64,000 nucleotides of DNA, taken from NCBI GenBank assembly GCA_910574455.1, contig CAJSYZ010000004.1, positions 1,054,001 through 1,118,000 on the forward strand, given 5' to 3'. The position numbers were made by a program, and so were the translations under genes. The DNA is from Trichaptum fuscoviolaceum (taxonomy: Eukaryota; Basidiomycota; Agaricomycetes; Hymenochaetales; Trichaptaceae). The notes under the pieces are model-generated. The model was not told the origin of the DNA. It searched no databases and saw only the letters and a list, made by a program, of their open reading frames with translations. Below are positions 44,903 through 58,019 of this stretch, piece after piece; position 1 is the stretch's first letter, and the number at the start of each line of letters is the position of its first letter.

Positions 44903-46279
44903 ATACTCCACATATCTTCACGGACGCTGTCTCGCACATTTCTTCTAAATTGCTTTCAGCGTTGTCAGAAGCTCATTCAACTGAGCAATTACGCTTGGTA
45001 CCTTCTTCACAATTGCTTTCCTTTCTTTTCATTCATGTTTCTCACATCTGCTTGTTTCTTGCAGTACTTTCTAACTCCATCATCTTTTACTGGGAACGTA
45101 GTTAATAAATAGCAATACGTGAAGACCTGTATTAGATGAAGAGTTAATTTCATTATGCATGGTGCGAAAAAAGCATGCAAGTAGTGAGTTGAGTCTAGAA
45201 ATCGATAGTTGGTAGCTCGAAAACATACATATACCTATAAGCGTGAAAGATAGAATATAGTTGAGTTTGGTATAACAATCTCACATAACCGTATCCGTCG
45301 TACACAGTACGTGCAAGGCTCATATCAAAAAGTACAGACGAACATTTTGCTGAAAGTACTCAGTTTCATTAAGTCGAATTGAGATCGGCTGGTCTGGGTT
45401 TAAGGCTGTCTGAGAAACAATAGGTAGAAGCACTGTATCACCTACATAGTCAAAAGTTGAAGATTGCACTTCAATTAAGGTACAATGAGCAGTATAGGTG
45501 TCAATATAACTTTAGAAGGCATAAATGGAATACTAGATCTACATTCATTCGATGAGACTGTAGCCTACCTACTACTGATGAAAGCATAAATAAGACTCAT
45601 AATCCATTGAACGTAGATCATAGTTGCATGATTAAATGAAGCAAAATGATCATAGTTACCAAATATCTCACCAGACTTCTAGCATCAATTCTGTGCCCAC
45701 TTGGGTCACTATAGTCTATCTGACTGCTTAGAGCACTGGTTCACTCTTCAGCATATGAAAGTCGCTGCTAGTGATTGAACAGTGGTGGTACCTTTCTTCA
45801 ATCTAATCAGTTTGGACAAAGCTTTACTACAGATTTAAAGGCTAGGGTATATTGTTGAGACATATGTACAATTGATCCCTTATTCAATCTACTCGTCGTC
45901 CTCGTCCATGCGTATTAGTAGCTTGAATTCTTCAGGTAAGTGTCATTCGACACCGTTTCTCGATGACAATTCAATCTCCGATGATTGTCTGCCGGTGATC
46001 TCCTCACCGGCAGTCAGATGCCGGCGTTGTTATATTGAGTACAAGCCATTAGTAGACGCGCGCTAACAATTGAGCGCCCACTCAGCGCTCGTTGTTACGT
46101 TCGAGCTCAAGTTATCAATAAACGCGCGCTAATAGTATTTGAGCGCGCACGTAGCGCTCGTCTCGTCGACTGGAAAGGCAATTGTTGTCATTGACGTGGA
46201 CCTCACCTTCTACTCGTGATCGACGCGACTTCTCCCTCAACGCCTTCTATCGACAACTTTTTTAAACCTGCATACCAAT
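44903..46279. other. Gene-free stretch with upstream direct repeats
   Basis: AT-rich, no supported gene. At 46056-46091 and 46122-46160 a 36-39 bp unit repeats: ACGCGCGCTAA, TTGAGCGC and AGCGCTCG in the same order. These CG-rich half-palindromes lie 120-220 bp upstream of the KDZ gene start and could be its promoter elements or transposase-binding sites. Confidence 0.5.
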
Positions 46280-49200
46280 ATGCCACCTAGAGGCTCCTCT
46301 CAGAGACGTGCAGGCAACGTCTCATCCTTTCGCAGCGAGATCGAGGACGTTAACGACGACGTTCAAATTTCCTCCATCCGTAATGTGACATCGATCGTGG
46401 ATTCGAGCTCGAATCAAGGCAGACGCTCGAGACGAGCCGTTACGACCAGGTATTCGAGTACCGTCGAGAAAGCGTCTATGTCCACGACACCGCGGGTAGA
46501 TATCGCCGAAAGAACCGCTTCTGCCATGGACCCTCCGCTGTACGATTTACCTGGCGATACCGAACCCACGAATGACGCACCAGAAATTTTTATTGCTGAT
46601 TATTTGGAGGAGACGGAGGGACCTTCGAAGAAGAGGAAAAGGGTAAGCTCTGCATTTGCATGCCGTTCCTTTCAACTTTATCGCTGACTCTGTTGAAGAC
46701 AAAGGCAATTATGGACTGGGATTCACGGCGCGACGATGTCTTGGATGAGCTCATGCGACACGATGGTTTCAAGCAGGACGAAAGTTGCCATAGATGCCGG
46801 GACGGTTTAGATCCTGCGTTTCGATGTCTGGACTGTTTTGGGAGTCCGTATGTCTGCAGAGGATGCATCAGAACATCCCATGCTGTCGCACCTTTGCATC
46901 GAATAGAGGTAATGTGCTAATATCATTAATCACACACAAATGTTCATTTTATGTCTGCACAGAAATTCAACGGAACACACTGGTCTCGGGCTAAATTGAC
47001 AGAGGATGCTAAACTCGTCACCCACCTAGGGCACGGAGGATCGCGTTGCCCCGGCACCCCCGAAAACTTTAGCACCTCGACTTTAACCGTCATTGCTACG
47101 ACTGGTATTCACGTATTAAACGTCGTGTGGTGTTCCTGCTCCCAATCGATTGGCAAGGGAGCCGATCGATTTATTCAAGTTCTGCGCAATCGATGGTTTC
47201 CCGCGTCAACAAAAACTCCAAAGACTGCGGTGACTTTCGAGTGCCTCTCTATATTCCATTTACTCACTGTCCAGGCAAAGGTGACTGGAAGTGAGTTTTA
47301 TCAGACGCTTGTGTACTTGACGGACAATACTGGGCAGGATCCGCCGTCTGTGAGTTCTTTCCTTCGCATCTTGACAAATATCATCTATTGATGCTTGAAC
47401 AGAAACGCTACGAGGAGTTCATGCGCGTCTGTCGAGTATGGCGACACATCAAACTCCTCAAACGCGCAGGACAGGGCCTTTCGGGGAAAGGTGTTAAATC
47501 CGCTCCTTTTGGCTCATGTGCGTTGGAATGTCCTGCATGTCCCCACCCGGAAATTAGTGTACGCCCGAAAGAGGTCGATGAGGGCCTACAAAGCCCCGGA
47601 GCGGATGTCTCGTTAGTGTAAATTATTATCATTATTACTATTCTGTCTTAATGGATTTTATCAGTTGGCTCGATACCCTATACGTTATGCTAGATGCGAA
47701 CTTCCGCCTGAAGTCAAAGAACCGAGGCATAAATGATGACCCTTCTTTGGGTTCTGGTCTTGCTTATTATGTGAACGAGGATGCGTATCAAGCATACCTC
47801 AAGGAATGTCCTGAGCAAACGGAGGTGAGCTTTTTTTGTCAGCTTCGCACTGTACATCATTTAATTGAAGCCATATAGGTTAACTATTGTGATTCAAGCT
47901 TACACGCAATTGACCAAGCAAACAAAAGGGGCGGTGACTTGTATAATGCAAGTGGTGTCGGGGCCTGCCAGTGTAGGCATCAGATGGTCCGAGGGAATGG
48001 TGTCGGTGATTTGCAACGCGGAGAAAGGTGATTTTTCCAATTCATGTTTGAGTTGTCGTTGTCTTATAGATTACAGGTACTCAAATATGGACTATATATT
48101 CTGGTCAGCTGTGAACAGCTACAAGGGTCGACAAATAACAGTATCATACGATATCATGTGCCAATGGTACCGTAATCTGTTGAAACGAAATGCAAACTTA
48201 CCGGAGCTCCTTCGCCGACTCGACTTCGTCCTTCGATATGTCATTCCGAAATTCCATATCTCCGCACACGGGCCCAAGTGTCAAACTATATTTTCCTTCA
48301 ATTTCCTCCCTTTCATGGCCCGCACCGATGGCGAGAACATTGAGCGAGGCTGGGCTTGGATGAATCCCGTGTCACTAAGTACGCGGGAGATGGGTCCAGG
48401 TGCACGACATGACACTCTTGACTGCCAATGGTCGGCGTGGAATTGGCGCATTATTACGCGTCTTGGTATGTTTTCTTGTAAATATTATGCTTCATTCAAC
48501 TAATTATTCTCAAGGTACATCGATACGACGGCGCCTTTACAACGCAGTTACAGAGGCACGCGAGAAGCGCGAGGAGTTTATAGAATTCTCTGCGACATTC
48601 TCAGAGGAGAATGTGCAGGGTTGGATGACGATGTTATCAGTATGGAAAAAGGATCCGTTTAGCTCCCCTGATCCTTTCCAGGAGCCCGCACCATGTAAGA
48701 GTTTCTTGTGTGCTTTCTTTTGCTGTTCGCTTACAGAACATACTAGCTACAACTCTTCAGGATGTTCGCCGAGAGCTGTACTCAGAGGAAGATGCCGAGC
48801 TACGGAGTGGTTCACTTCCTCTGCATGAAACATCAGCAACAGAGTTCCTTGATGCTGGTCTTCAGATCCAAGAGGCCCAGTGAGTGTTAACTTCATTAAT
48901 GGAATGTAAAAGGTACTGACTTGTCTAAAGACGAGCATTGGCTTCTCAGCGCAAGTCAGTTAGAGGAGAAAAAAATACTTCTCGCTACACAGACTTCGAG
49001 AAGAAGGAACGCCTTCTACGTCGACGCATTATCATGTGGAAGGCCCTTCAAAAAATCTACATGCCATATCTAGCGCCTTGGAATCCCTCGACGGGTGTCG
49101 TGAGCTCGTCAAGTGCGATTGCTAGTGTACCGGAACCGGATCCTGACGACCTCCTTCCGGAAACTATTAATTTGCACCTCCCATCAAGTTTACCTTCCGC

Positions 49201-50196
49201 CCTTCGAAATCTACCTCAAGCAAAGGATCTCATCGAAAAGGAAAGACGACTTCGCCATGCCGAGTGCTTAGATAGTCTCACTAGCTTGCGACGTCGACTG
49301 CGAATTGGAGCGCGACTTTTCGATCAAAAAATGATGCAGACAGCGGGTACAGGCACACGCCGAAACACGCGTATGCAATCATTGATTGATCACTTTCAAG
49401 CAAGGAAAACTCGCGACGCAAATCGCTATCGAGCCTCTCGTAAGGCGCTCATGGTCCTTGACCCACACGGCGATTGGAAGTCGTATTTACTGCCACTTCG
49501 AACCGAAGATGAAGTGGCACCATTCCGTGCGCAAGAAGAACGGAAGAAGAAACGGAGAAGGACCAATGAGCCTGGGAGCTCAGAGGGTTATCGTACCCTG
49601 TCATGGATCTGGAAGACTGTGTCGCAGACTCCTGACAGAGAAGGTGAAGAAGTGACTGAGAAAGACGTTGAAGATGGTATGTTCCTAGTGCTCTTTACTC
49701 AATGTGATATGCTAATATTATATGTAATTCTATAGGACTACAAGTAGAGTGGGCCAAGTCTCTTGCCCGAGCGGAACGCTGGGAAGAGGAGGTACTGCTA
49801 CTCCGTGAGGAGATGCGGCGCATTCTTACATTCCTCAAGTATCAAGCCGAATGGTGGACAAAGCAAGGGGCGATAAGGATTACTCAGGATGAGGTCCTGT
49901 CTTCTGGACTGAAGGCCTATGCCGCAAAACAGGCAAACCTTCGGAATCAAATGGCGTCTGATTTTGCAGCCATCTGGCTCTCGGCAATCGATGATGTTGG
50001 TTTATCTCGTCCAAAGACGTGGCCTTCAGAATGCTTGAACGCGAAGGTAGCCCCAAAAGCTGTCCGAGAGCGACGTGATCGCAGTAAAATGCGCCAGCGT
50101 GCTATCAATTCCGTGCGTTTGGATAGCGAATCCGAATCTAGCGACGAAGAGGAGGATGATATTGATGGCTACAACGACTTTTCTGTTGTATTCTAA
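46280..50196 (+). CDS. KDZ (Kyakuja-Dileera-Zisupton) transposase with CxC2-type cysteine cluster
   Basis: DNA-transposon transposase family typical of mushroom genomes. The ATG at 46280 opens a Ser/Arg-rich leader with a KKRKR nuclear signal. The cysteine cluster (CHRCRDGLDPAFRCLDC, YVCRGCIRTSH, HRIE) runs on to KFNGTHWSRAKL, LGHGGSRCP, GIHVLNVVWCSC and CALECPACPHPEI. The KDZ core follows: VMLDANFRLKSKNRGINDDP, CDSSLHAIDQANKR, ASGVGACQCRHQMVRGNGVG, YSNMDYIFWSA, SYDIMCQWYRNLLKR and ARTDGENIERGWAWMNPVSL. A basic helical C-terminus ends with EEEDDIDGY and a stop at 50196. All eight or nine introns I traced keep the frame, including one ending in S-W-L-D-T-L-Y near 47656. It looks intact: either an autonomous element or a host-retained gene. 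No clear terminal inverted repeats were found. Confidence 0.88.
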
Positions 50197-51318
50197 CATA
50201 TCTCAACAGGAACACGAGTGGATGGTGATCCCAAATGTTCAGACAAGCCTAGAAGCTATGTCCAGTTTCTATGAAATTTCATTTAGCATTTTACTAACTT
50301 AGCCAACTTAGAGCAATACTCGTCTGTCTTAGAGCTTCGTTCTGTCCAATATAGACACTTTGTATAGTAGGACATTCATTCGGCCATCTGACTTGATGCC
50401 TTATTCTTATTGAATATTTAATATATCTAATGAAGTCATGATGAATTTGTCTCCTAGCTCTCTGTGACGCGGTTGTTTGGGTTGCGGTTAAGGGCTCTTT
50501 CTTTCTGTCCACGTCAATACTGGATAGTTTATTCTACGACTTAGCAATGATCAGGAGTGAAGTTGCCCGGATCATAATCTGCTATCTCTCTGTACATTGA
50601 CATTAGCATACCTGATCTAGTCGAATATCTTCCAATTCTGATATTGCCATTTTGACTCTGCCCTTCAAGAGGCCAATCTCTGACACTGGCATTGTCTACA
50701 TCCGTAGCTTGAGTCACACCTTCACTTTGCCCAGCTTCATTTGATTTGACTTCGATCACCTTCTTAATGTGCTAATCAGATGACATACATGGCCTTCTGC
50801 TGGGCCCACTGCAATTGCTATGCGGTCAAATGGTGTGAGAATCACCGTAGACACTACACTCTACCAGCTTGGAAAGACTTCGGTGCACTGGCATCAATCT
50901 GTCACGGCTTAAAAACCAAACAATGATGCGCAATCAGAATGCGGACCTTCTGGTAGTGCCAGGTGGCGCGAAGCGTACGGAGACAATCTCACAGAATGGC
51001 AATCTGAGACTCTGCTCTGAAAGCAATACCAAGCAAAGAAGCTGATTGGGATGGCAGACATATCACCAATGTAAACCGAATCTCCTGTCGCAATGTTGTG
51101 GCATCATATTTGTAACTAAAGGTGTAATGACCGCCCTAAACTAAAATCCGTCCCACCCTAATCTCCTGAATCCGAAATGGGTAGAGAAATATAAAATGTA
51201 AGTTTTGGCATATCAATAGCCCTGAGTGGCTAACCCAATTTAATAGATAACCCAACAACATATATGTATCAGCACTGCCTTGTGAGTGCTTAAGGGCCGG
51301 TCAAAAAGTTACAGGAGA
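50197..51318. other. Intergenic, possible isolated minus-strand exon
   Basis: At 50541-50770 (minus) a frame reads KVIEVKSNEAGQSEGVTQAT and ends YREIADYDPGNFTPDHC after a possible acceptor. It could be the last exon of a lost or unrecognised gene. The remainder shows nothing I can support. Confidence 0.25.
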
Positions 51319-53090
51319 TCATACACCGAGGGCCTCAGAAATTGCTGGACATTTAATTACTGCTGATATATCCAAGTACCCAGCAGTTCCAGGGCTTTCA
51401 TTGAGTTTAATGGCTGTTAGGACTGAATTATCAGCGTCTTCGTCATACGCTTTTTCGCAGGTCGAATCTGCATCTATAACGTCAAAATACAAGGAGAAGT
51501 CCCTGCCAGTGATACCCGATCCAACAAGTTCGGTGTTCTTTCTCGTATCGATATCTGTACTGGCATCGTAAGCTAGGAGGCGGGATCGAACCTTTTCCCA
51601 GTTTGATTCAGTGAAGAAAGAGGGATTTGACAACAAGTTAACATAGTCGTCCGTATGAGGTTGCCACAGAGCGCTAGTGAAATACCACTCAGCGCCGCCA
51701 AGTTCTTCTTTGATATTTTGCAACCGAGCCACCTGTTTATCAATGGCAACCTTGACCTATCCATGGGAAGATCAGCGAATAAGGACAGTATAAGTGCTGA
51801 AAAAAGTAGATACCGCTGTTGCCGCAAGGGCGAGGGCACCGATAGGCTTTCCTATGGTGTTTCTGTCCAGTATTTTATGCCGACCCATGGCCAAGACAAT
51901 GTGTACGGACAACACTGAGACCACAAGGTCAGAGCAGAACAGTCCTTGCTTCTGTACATTTAGGGTCAATGCATGGACACAAAATGCGACAATAAATACT
52001 CTTTTACTTACCCTCTCCATACTATACCAGCTTTCCCATAGAAACGGTTCGGCTTTCTTCTTGTCAACTAGCGACTGCAACGTCTTCACAATTGCTTCGT
52101 TTCGCATTGATTTTGATTGTTCGCCGCTGATAAAACTTGCAACTGATTGCTCAGCTTTCTCAAAAAGTTTCTTGCGCCAGCTATCAGAGCATCTCTGGGC
52201 CACCTGAAATAAAGGATCGCATCTCAATTTGGTAAAGGTGACTTGGAGATAAGTTAGATTGACTCAACTAGAGAACAGATATCGGCGAACTGAGTTTCGT
52301 AACTGAATTCCACAGAATCAAACACTTTCCCCCACAGTGAGCTGATGAGCTTATTGTCCAGAGTTTGCCATGGTGTGACGGACTTTCCAACTGCGCGAAA
52401 TAGTGAAGGTAATAGAATATGAGTCCATCCTGCCTGAGTACCGGGAGGGAGACACTGGTTCGTCGCCCTTTTCCTGCCTGGCACGCGAGATCCTTCCCTT
52501 CCTTCATTTTGATCCTTGTCCTCAAGTCCCACTGATGTCTGCATATAAGTAAATCAGCAAAATATGTCATAGAAATGAATTTGATTCGACAAACTGAGCT
52601 AGTAGTCCGAGAGACTTTGCGATGACCTTGATAAGCCCCAGTCACTAACACTTTGGGTCCGGGGGTGCAGGATGCTCTCGTCATTGCAAGGGACGGTGCT
52701 CGAGGTGCTAACGACATCTTTCGACCACCAGACTATTAGTAAGAAAAAAAGGTGAATGTCTACATTTAGAGTGTATCAATCGACTCTCACTTACTTCATT
52801 ATCAGCCACCAGCGACTGCCTCTTGCGATTAGAGGTAGCGGATCCAAGCTCCGGCTGCAGCACATCAGAAAGCTGTTATCCGTGGCAAGTGAACAGCTCG
52901 AAAAGAAGCACTTACTGTCATATCGGCCTCAGGCCGATAAGGAATGTCAGAGGGTTTCCTCTTCTTACTCAAGTCCTTTCCGCCTGATCAGATACGAACT
53001 TGAATGCCAATTACCATAGAATTGACACTTACTGTGGCACCGGCCTGTGTGTCCATGTCAATCAACAATGACTTATTGATCTTGACAGTC
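51319..53090 (-). CDS. Agaricomycete protein of unknown function, 5' end next to LTR insertion
   Basis: Exons on the minus strand join as NKSLLIDMDTQAGAT, GGKDLSKKRKPSDIPYRPEA, PELGSATSNRKRQSLVADNE and SGGRKMSLAPRAPS. Then come RATNQCLPPGTQAGWTHILL, WQTLDNKLISSLWGKVFDSV, QVAQRCSDSWRKKLFEKAEQ, KKKAEPFLWESWYS and QGLFCSDLVVSVLSVHIVLA. The C-terminal half reads GGAEWYFTSALWQPHTDDYV and GITGRDFSLYFDVIDADSTC, stopping at 51319. The order (basic N-terminus, LPPGTQ, PW...D..I..LW, W+.K, FLWE, F.S......) matches a large mushroom-specific family of unknown function I know from memory; no enzyme motif seen. The leftmost exon visible starts after an acceptor (CAATAG) near 53090, and the LTR begins 62 bp further at 53153, so the true first exon is either absent or separated by the retrotransposon. 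Confidence 0.6.
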
Positions 53091-53152
53091 TTATTAGCCT
53101 ATTGAGATGGTTTAAATTAAGTAAACATGAAATGAAGGAATTCATTGCACGT

Positions 53153-53982
53153 TGTTACGACCGTCGGGAATTGTAGCGGGAAACAGTTTCGGGAAACTGG
53201 AATTCGCGACAAGAACCCGCGTTCGGGAATCTGGATTCGCGACTGGGAACGAGCGTGGGAATTCAGGCGGGAAACGCGCGGGATTCTATCCAGGCGCGTC
53301 GCGGGATTCTCAAGGCCAGCTAGGACTCTTCACTGCTTTGAACGTCAAGTAAGCGGATCCCTAAGGAAGCACTCCACAAGTAAGTATTGCGCCACTAACT
53401 ACACAGGAGAAAAGAGAGAGATCGCACCTAAGGAAGCACTCCACAAGAGGTCAAAAGTGGGGTGCTCCTTACGATGCCTACAGCTATTTATCTACTTCGT
53501 AAAGACTGTATAGTTAATCTACGCTAAGTGTCCTTGCGCAATGCGCACCTATCTACTACAAACGATACATGCTACGACCGCACTGCTAGGCATGTCTATC
53601 CCGTCTCTCCAGATGGCTACGGCCTGCCCGTGGACGTCAGCGTCCGGTCCGGGGCCGCGACTAGCCAGACTAGGTATGCCAGACTGTTGCAGGTCGTCAC
53701 CTTGAGGTACTAACGGATTAATGAGCGTATGTTGATAAGTGAATGTACGTGTGCCGTGGCGGGTCGTCGTAAATGAATGTGTGTATGCGTGCATGGTGGT
53801 CGGGACGGTGGTGCGGGATAGGTCACGTGAGCGGGGGATCTTGCGGGGGATCGTGCGAGTCGGGAAAGGGGTTTCGCGCGGGGAATCCAATGGCGGGATT
53901 CTCCCCGCGGGATTGTCTGCTCATGTCGGGATCCTTGGCGGGAAAGTGCGGGAAATGAGAAAAGGGGCCTGGGATCTCGACA
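53153..53982 (-). repeat. LTR A (3' LTR of copy 1)
   Basis: 830 bp, TGTTACG to CTCGACA on the plus strand. Same length as LTR B and no difference noticed by eye. Contains AGGTCAAAAGT (53448-53458), the primer-match site on the minus strand. Confidence 0.92.
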
Positions 53983-56900
53983 TTACCCCCCTCCAAAGGC
54001 GCAACTCCGGGGCGCCAAGCTTGAATCTTGCTCAGGTCACAGAGCTCGATAGCGTTGACTTCTCGAGGGGCGTCCTGGTGTTTTCGATAGAAACTGCGAA
54101 TTTTAGCCTTTGCATTACCCATATCCTTTGCGGGAATCCATGTATCTTCCGCGCTCGAATATCCCTTCCATCGTACCAAATATTCAAACCTCCGTCTAAA
54201 CCGTCTAGCATCCAGAACCTCTTCCACCTCGTACTCCAGATCTCCTTCTACTTCGACTGGGGGCGGCGGGGGTTGCGTTCGACCGGGAATGTCGTCTTCG
54301 TGGTATGGCGAGAGCAGCGATACGTGAAATACGGGATGAATCTTCAGCGACGGGGGAGTTCGAGTTCGTAGGTGAGGTCACTTAGCTTTGCCTTCACTTT
54401 ATACGGCCCTAGTCGTTTCGGTAATAATTTGCGCGCTCCTGGTCGCCGAACGTTCGTCGCCTCGAGCCATACTTTATCCCCGACTGCGTACTGCGGGGCC
54501 TCGTTCCTGGCCTGATCGTAGTGCTGCTTCATGCGCTCTGCCGCAACCTCTAAAGCCGCTCTTGCCTCTTCCTGTGCCTGCTGAAGCTCCTGTAGTCGTG
54601 CGTCCGCTGCGGGGACCGTGGACAGGCCGTCGCTCGGGGCAATCGTGAATTCGGGATTGTAGCCGTAGACAAGCGCGAACGGGGATTGTCGGGTTGCCGC
54701 GTGTGCTTTCGTGTTGTGCGCGAACTCTGCCATCGGGAGTAATCCGGCCCAGTTTTCTTGTCGTGTATCTATGAAAGCCCGTAAATATTGTTCCAGCTCT
54801 TGGTTTACCCTTTCGGTTTGCCCATCCGTCTGCGGGTGATACGCAGTCGACGTGGTACCCTTGATACCGAGTCGGGAAAAAAGGGCTTTCATGAACTGCG
54901 CGACAAACTGTGGTCCTCGGTCGGATATGATCTGGCGGGGGGTTCCGTGCAGCTTCCAGACGTGCTGCAGGAATAGTTCCGCAGTTTCCGGTGCATCAAT
55001 GTCAGACGTGGTCGGGATAAAATGCGCTTGCTTGGTGAGACGGTCGACCACCACGAAAATTGCGTCGTAATCCTCAGATCGGGGGAGCTGGGTGATGAAA
55101 TCGCACGAAATCGCCTGCCAGGGGCCCTGCGGGATTTCGTTCGGTTGCAGGAGTCCTACCGGGCGTTGGGATCGGTTCTTCGTGCGTGCGCAGGTATCGC
55201 ATCCCGAAACGTATCGTTCTACGAAGTTAGACATCCCGGGCCACCAGTAGTTGCGGCTTACCATCTCAAACGTTTTCCAACGTCCAGGATGTCCGGCGGG
55301 GAGACTGTCGTGGTAAGTCTTCACCACATCCCGGCGAATGGTCTCGTCTTTCGGGACGTAAACCTTACCCTGGTACAGGATGAGGCCTTCCTCGGTGCTC
55401 CAGTCCTCAAGTTCCTTGGTCAGGACTCGAGGCGCCTTGGACTTGACCAGCTCGATCGCGTCCACCAGTTCGTCTTCATATTGATCTGACTTACGAATGC
55501 GTCGTAGGAGGCCTGATCCCCGTGTACCTGCGTCATTCCCCGACGAATTGCCTTTAGTCGAAACATTTCGGGGGTCAAGAGGGTCCGTCCCGTGTTGTCT
55601 TCGCCTTCTGGTTGAAGATCGACGCGTCGTGACATGGCGTCGGGTTTGCCCCCGAGTCGCCCTGGGCGATGGCGAATCGTAAAATCGAAGCGGGTGAGGA
55701 ACAGACTCCACCGGGCTTGGCGTCGCGTCAGCGTTCGGGATTCAGAGAAATATAGCAGATTCTTGTGGTCAGACACGATATCGAGTTTATGACTCGCACC
55801 TTCGAGATAATGTCGCCACTCGTCAAGAGCTCTAATAATCGCGAGTAGCTCCTTGTCATAAATCTCGTAGTTGCGTTCCGCATCGTTGAGGGATTTCGAG
55901 AAAAAGGCGACCGGATGTATCACCCGTCGTCGCCTTTCTGGGACAAGACCGCGCCAGTCGCGAAATCAGAGGCGTCGCATTCCACGATGAATTGCCGCGA
56001 CATGTCTGGCATCATCAGGACGGGGGCGGTCGTGAACATGCGCTTGAGATAGTCGAAAGCGAACTGCTGGTTTTCTGTCCAGGCCCAGCGAACGTCCTTC
56101 TTCAGCAGCGTCGTGAGCGGTTTGACGATGTGCGAGAAATCCCGAATGAAGCGTCGATAGAAATTCGCGAACCCGAGGAAGGCTTGAATGTCTTTCACCT
56201 TTTTCGGGGTAGGCCAGTCGAGGACCGCCTGTACCTTGGCGGGATCCATCGCCACCTTTCCCTGCGAAATAATCATCCCGAGATACTCGACGGAAGTCTG
56301 TTTGAATTTGCACTTTTCGGGTTTACAGAACAAGTCGTTTTCGCGCAGCCGCTTAAGGACTTCCCGTACGTGTTCCTCATGCTGCGATTCATCTTCGGAA
56401 AAGATTAGCAAGTCGTCAAGATAGATGATCACGTATACTCCAATGAGATCTTTGAAGATATCGTTCATCATATGCTGGAAGGTCGCCGGGGCATTCGTGA
56501 GCCCGAATGTCATCACCGTTGGTTCGAAATGTCCTGCCTGAGTCCGAAATGCGGCCTTCCACTCGTCGCCTTGCTTCAGTCGCACGTTGTGGTAGCCCCA
56601 TCGCAAATCTAACGTCGTGAAAACCTTCGCCTTTTGCAGTGCATCTACGAGTTCCATCGTGAGGGGAAGCGGGTATCGATTCTTGACCGTGATATCGTTC
56701 AGTCGTCGGTAATCGACTACCATGCGCAAGGTTCCGTCCTTTTTCTTGATAAAGAAGACGGGAGCCGCTGCAGGGGATTTCGAAGGTCGTATGTACCCTT
56801 TGCGCAGGTTTTCGTCAACGAATTCGCGAAGGGCGTCGCGTTCGGCCGGGGCCAACGGATAGATTTTGCTGTACGGGGGAACCTTCCCGGGTTCTAAATC

Positions 56901-58019
56901 TATGGCGTGATCATACGGCTTGCGCAGTGGAAGCCTTTCGGATTCAACTTTCGAGAAAACGTCGGCAAACTCACGAAATTCGGGGGGAACTAGTTCCTCG
57001 AAGGTTTTCTCGCCTTCCTTCACTGCTGACTTCTCAGCGATGGCCTGGGAGTGGGTGTACGAGGCGGCAATTTTGTACGCGAAATGGTCGTCCGTCGTGA
57101 CGAAGTAGGATTCAGCGTCGTGGTACTGGTCCCAATATTTTTCTGAGTACCGAAATCCTGGTGGGACGGCTTCCCATTCGGCCTGGGTCCTGTCGGGCCC
57201 CCAGGGGGTCTCGACTTCTTCTGCTATGGCGAGGCGGGGAAGCGGGACCAGGCGTTGCTGGTTGTCACACTGGGGCGGGCAGCGATTGAGATCGACCACA
57301 TCGTTGGTCCAGTCGATGGTTGGGTTATGGTGCCGCAACCAGTCGATCCCCATGATAATATCGTCGTCGCCAATATCCGCGACGGCCATGGTCAACTGTT
57401 CTAAGTGTCCCTTCATCTCGACGTTGAGGACTACTTCCTGGGTGATGCGTCCAATCGCGTTCGGGGAATTGTCCGCGTTGCGCAAAAGTATCGGGATTAC
57501 CAAGTCCCGGGTCTGGAGTCCGTGTCGCGAAACGTAGCGGGAATTTATGAAAGTTCCCGACGCACCGCTGTCTAACATTACTGTGGCTAAGGCATCCGTT
57601 TTTCCGTCGCTAACCTGTACCGGGAACTTCAAATGTCGTCTAAGACGACGGTCTATTGTAGAGATGGTTAAATACAAGGGACCATTATTAAGAGAGTTCT
57701 TCGGCCACAAGGGCGGTTGGGTCGTATAGGGCGCGACTGAGCAATACGACCCTACTGAAAATCCGCTGGGGGCGGGGCTTCGGGATTGTGAACGTTCTTG
57801 GCGGCGGGCGTCATGGCGGCGAATGCGTTCTGTAGCACGGACTGCTGCACATTCTGGACGTACTGTTCCGCCATACGTTTGAGCGTTTCTTCGAACGACT
57901 GGAGCGCGGGGGGCGATGGGCTCGACGGGGACGTGGATTTCGTCGCCTTTAGGTTTCGGGATGGCGGTCGCGTTGGGCAATCGCTCACCAAATGGTCTTT
58001 CTCTCCGCAGTAGTAGCAT
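53823..58019 (-). pseudogene. pol: Pol of copy 1 with three one-base losses
   Basis: Protease VMLDSGASGTFINS, RT with YLDD (VIIYLDDLLIFS) and RNase H ECDASDFATGAVL are open until about 55922. There one base is missing relative to copy 2 (ATCACCC against ATCAGCCC). A second loss near 55508 (GGAGGCC against GGAGGGCC) and a third near 54348 (ACGGGGGAG against ACGCGGGGAG) split the integrase and cut off the chromodomain. Pieces: 55920-58019, 55420-55923, 54344-55711 and 53823-54227. Integrase motifs CDFITQLP, SDRGPQFVA and HPQTDGQTERVNQE, and chromodomain LVRWKGYSSAEDTW, remain recognisable. Confidence 0.88.

Noticed and set aside
53739..54371. Plus-strand ORF of 210 codons (and its twin at 59635-60282)
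   Set aside because: Opposite strand of the pol 3' end and LTR of the third Gypsy family; identical in both copies because the DNA is duplicated; no recognisable protein.
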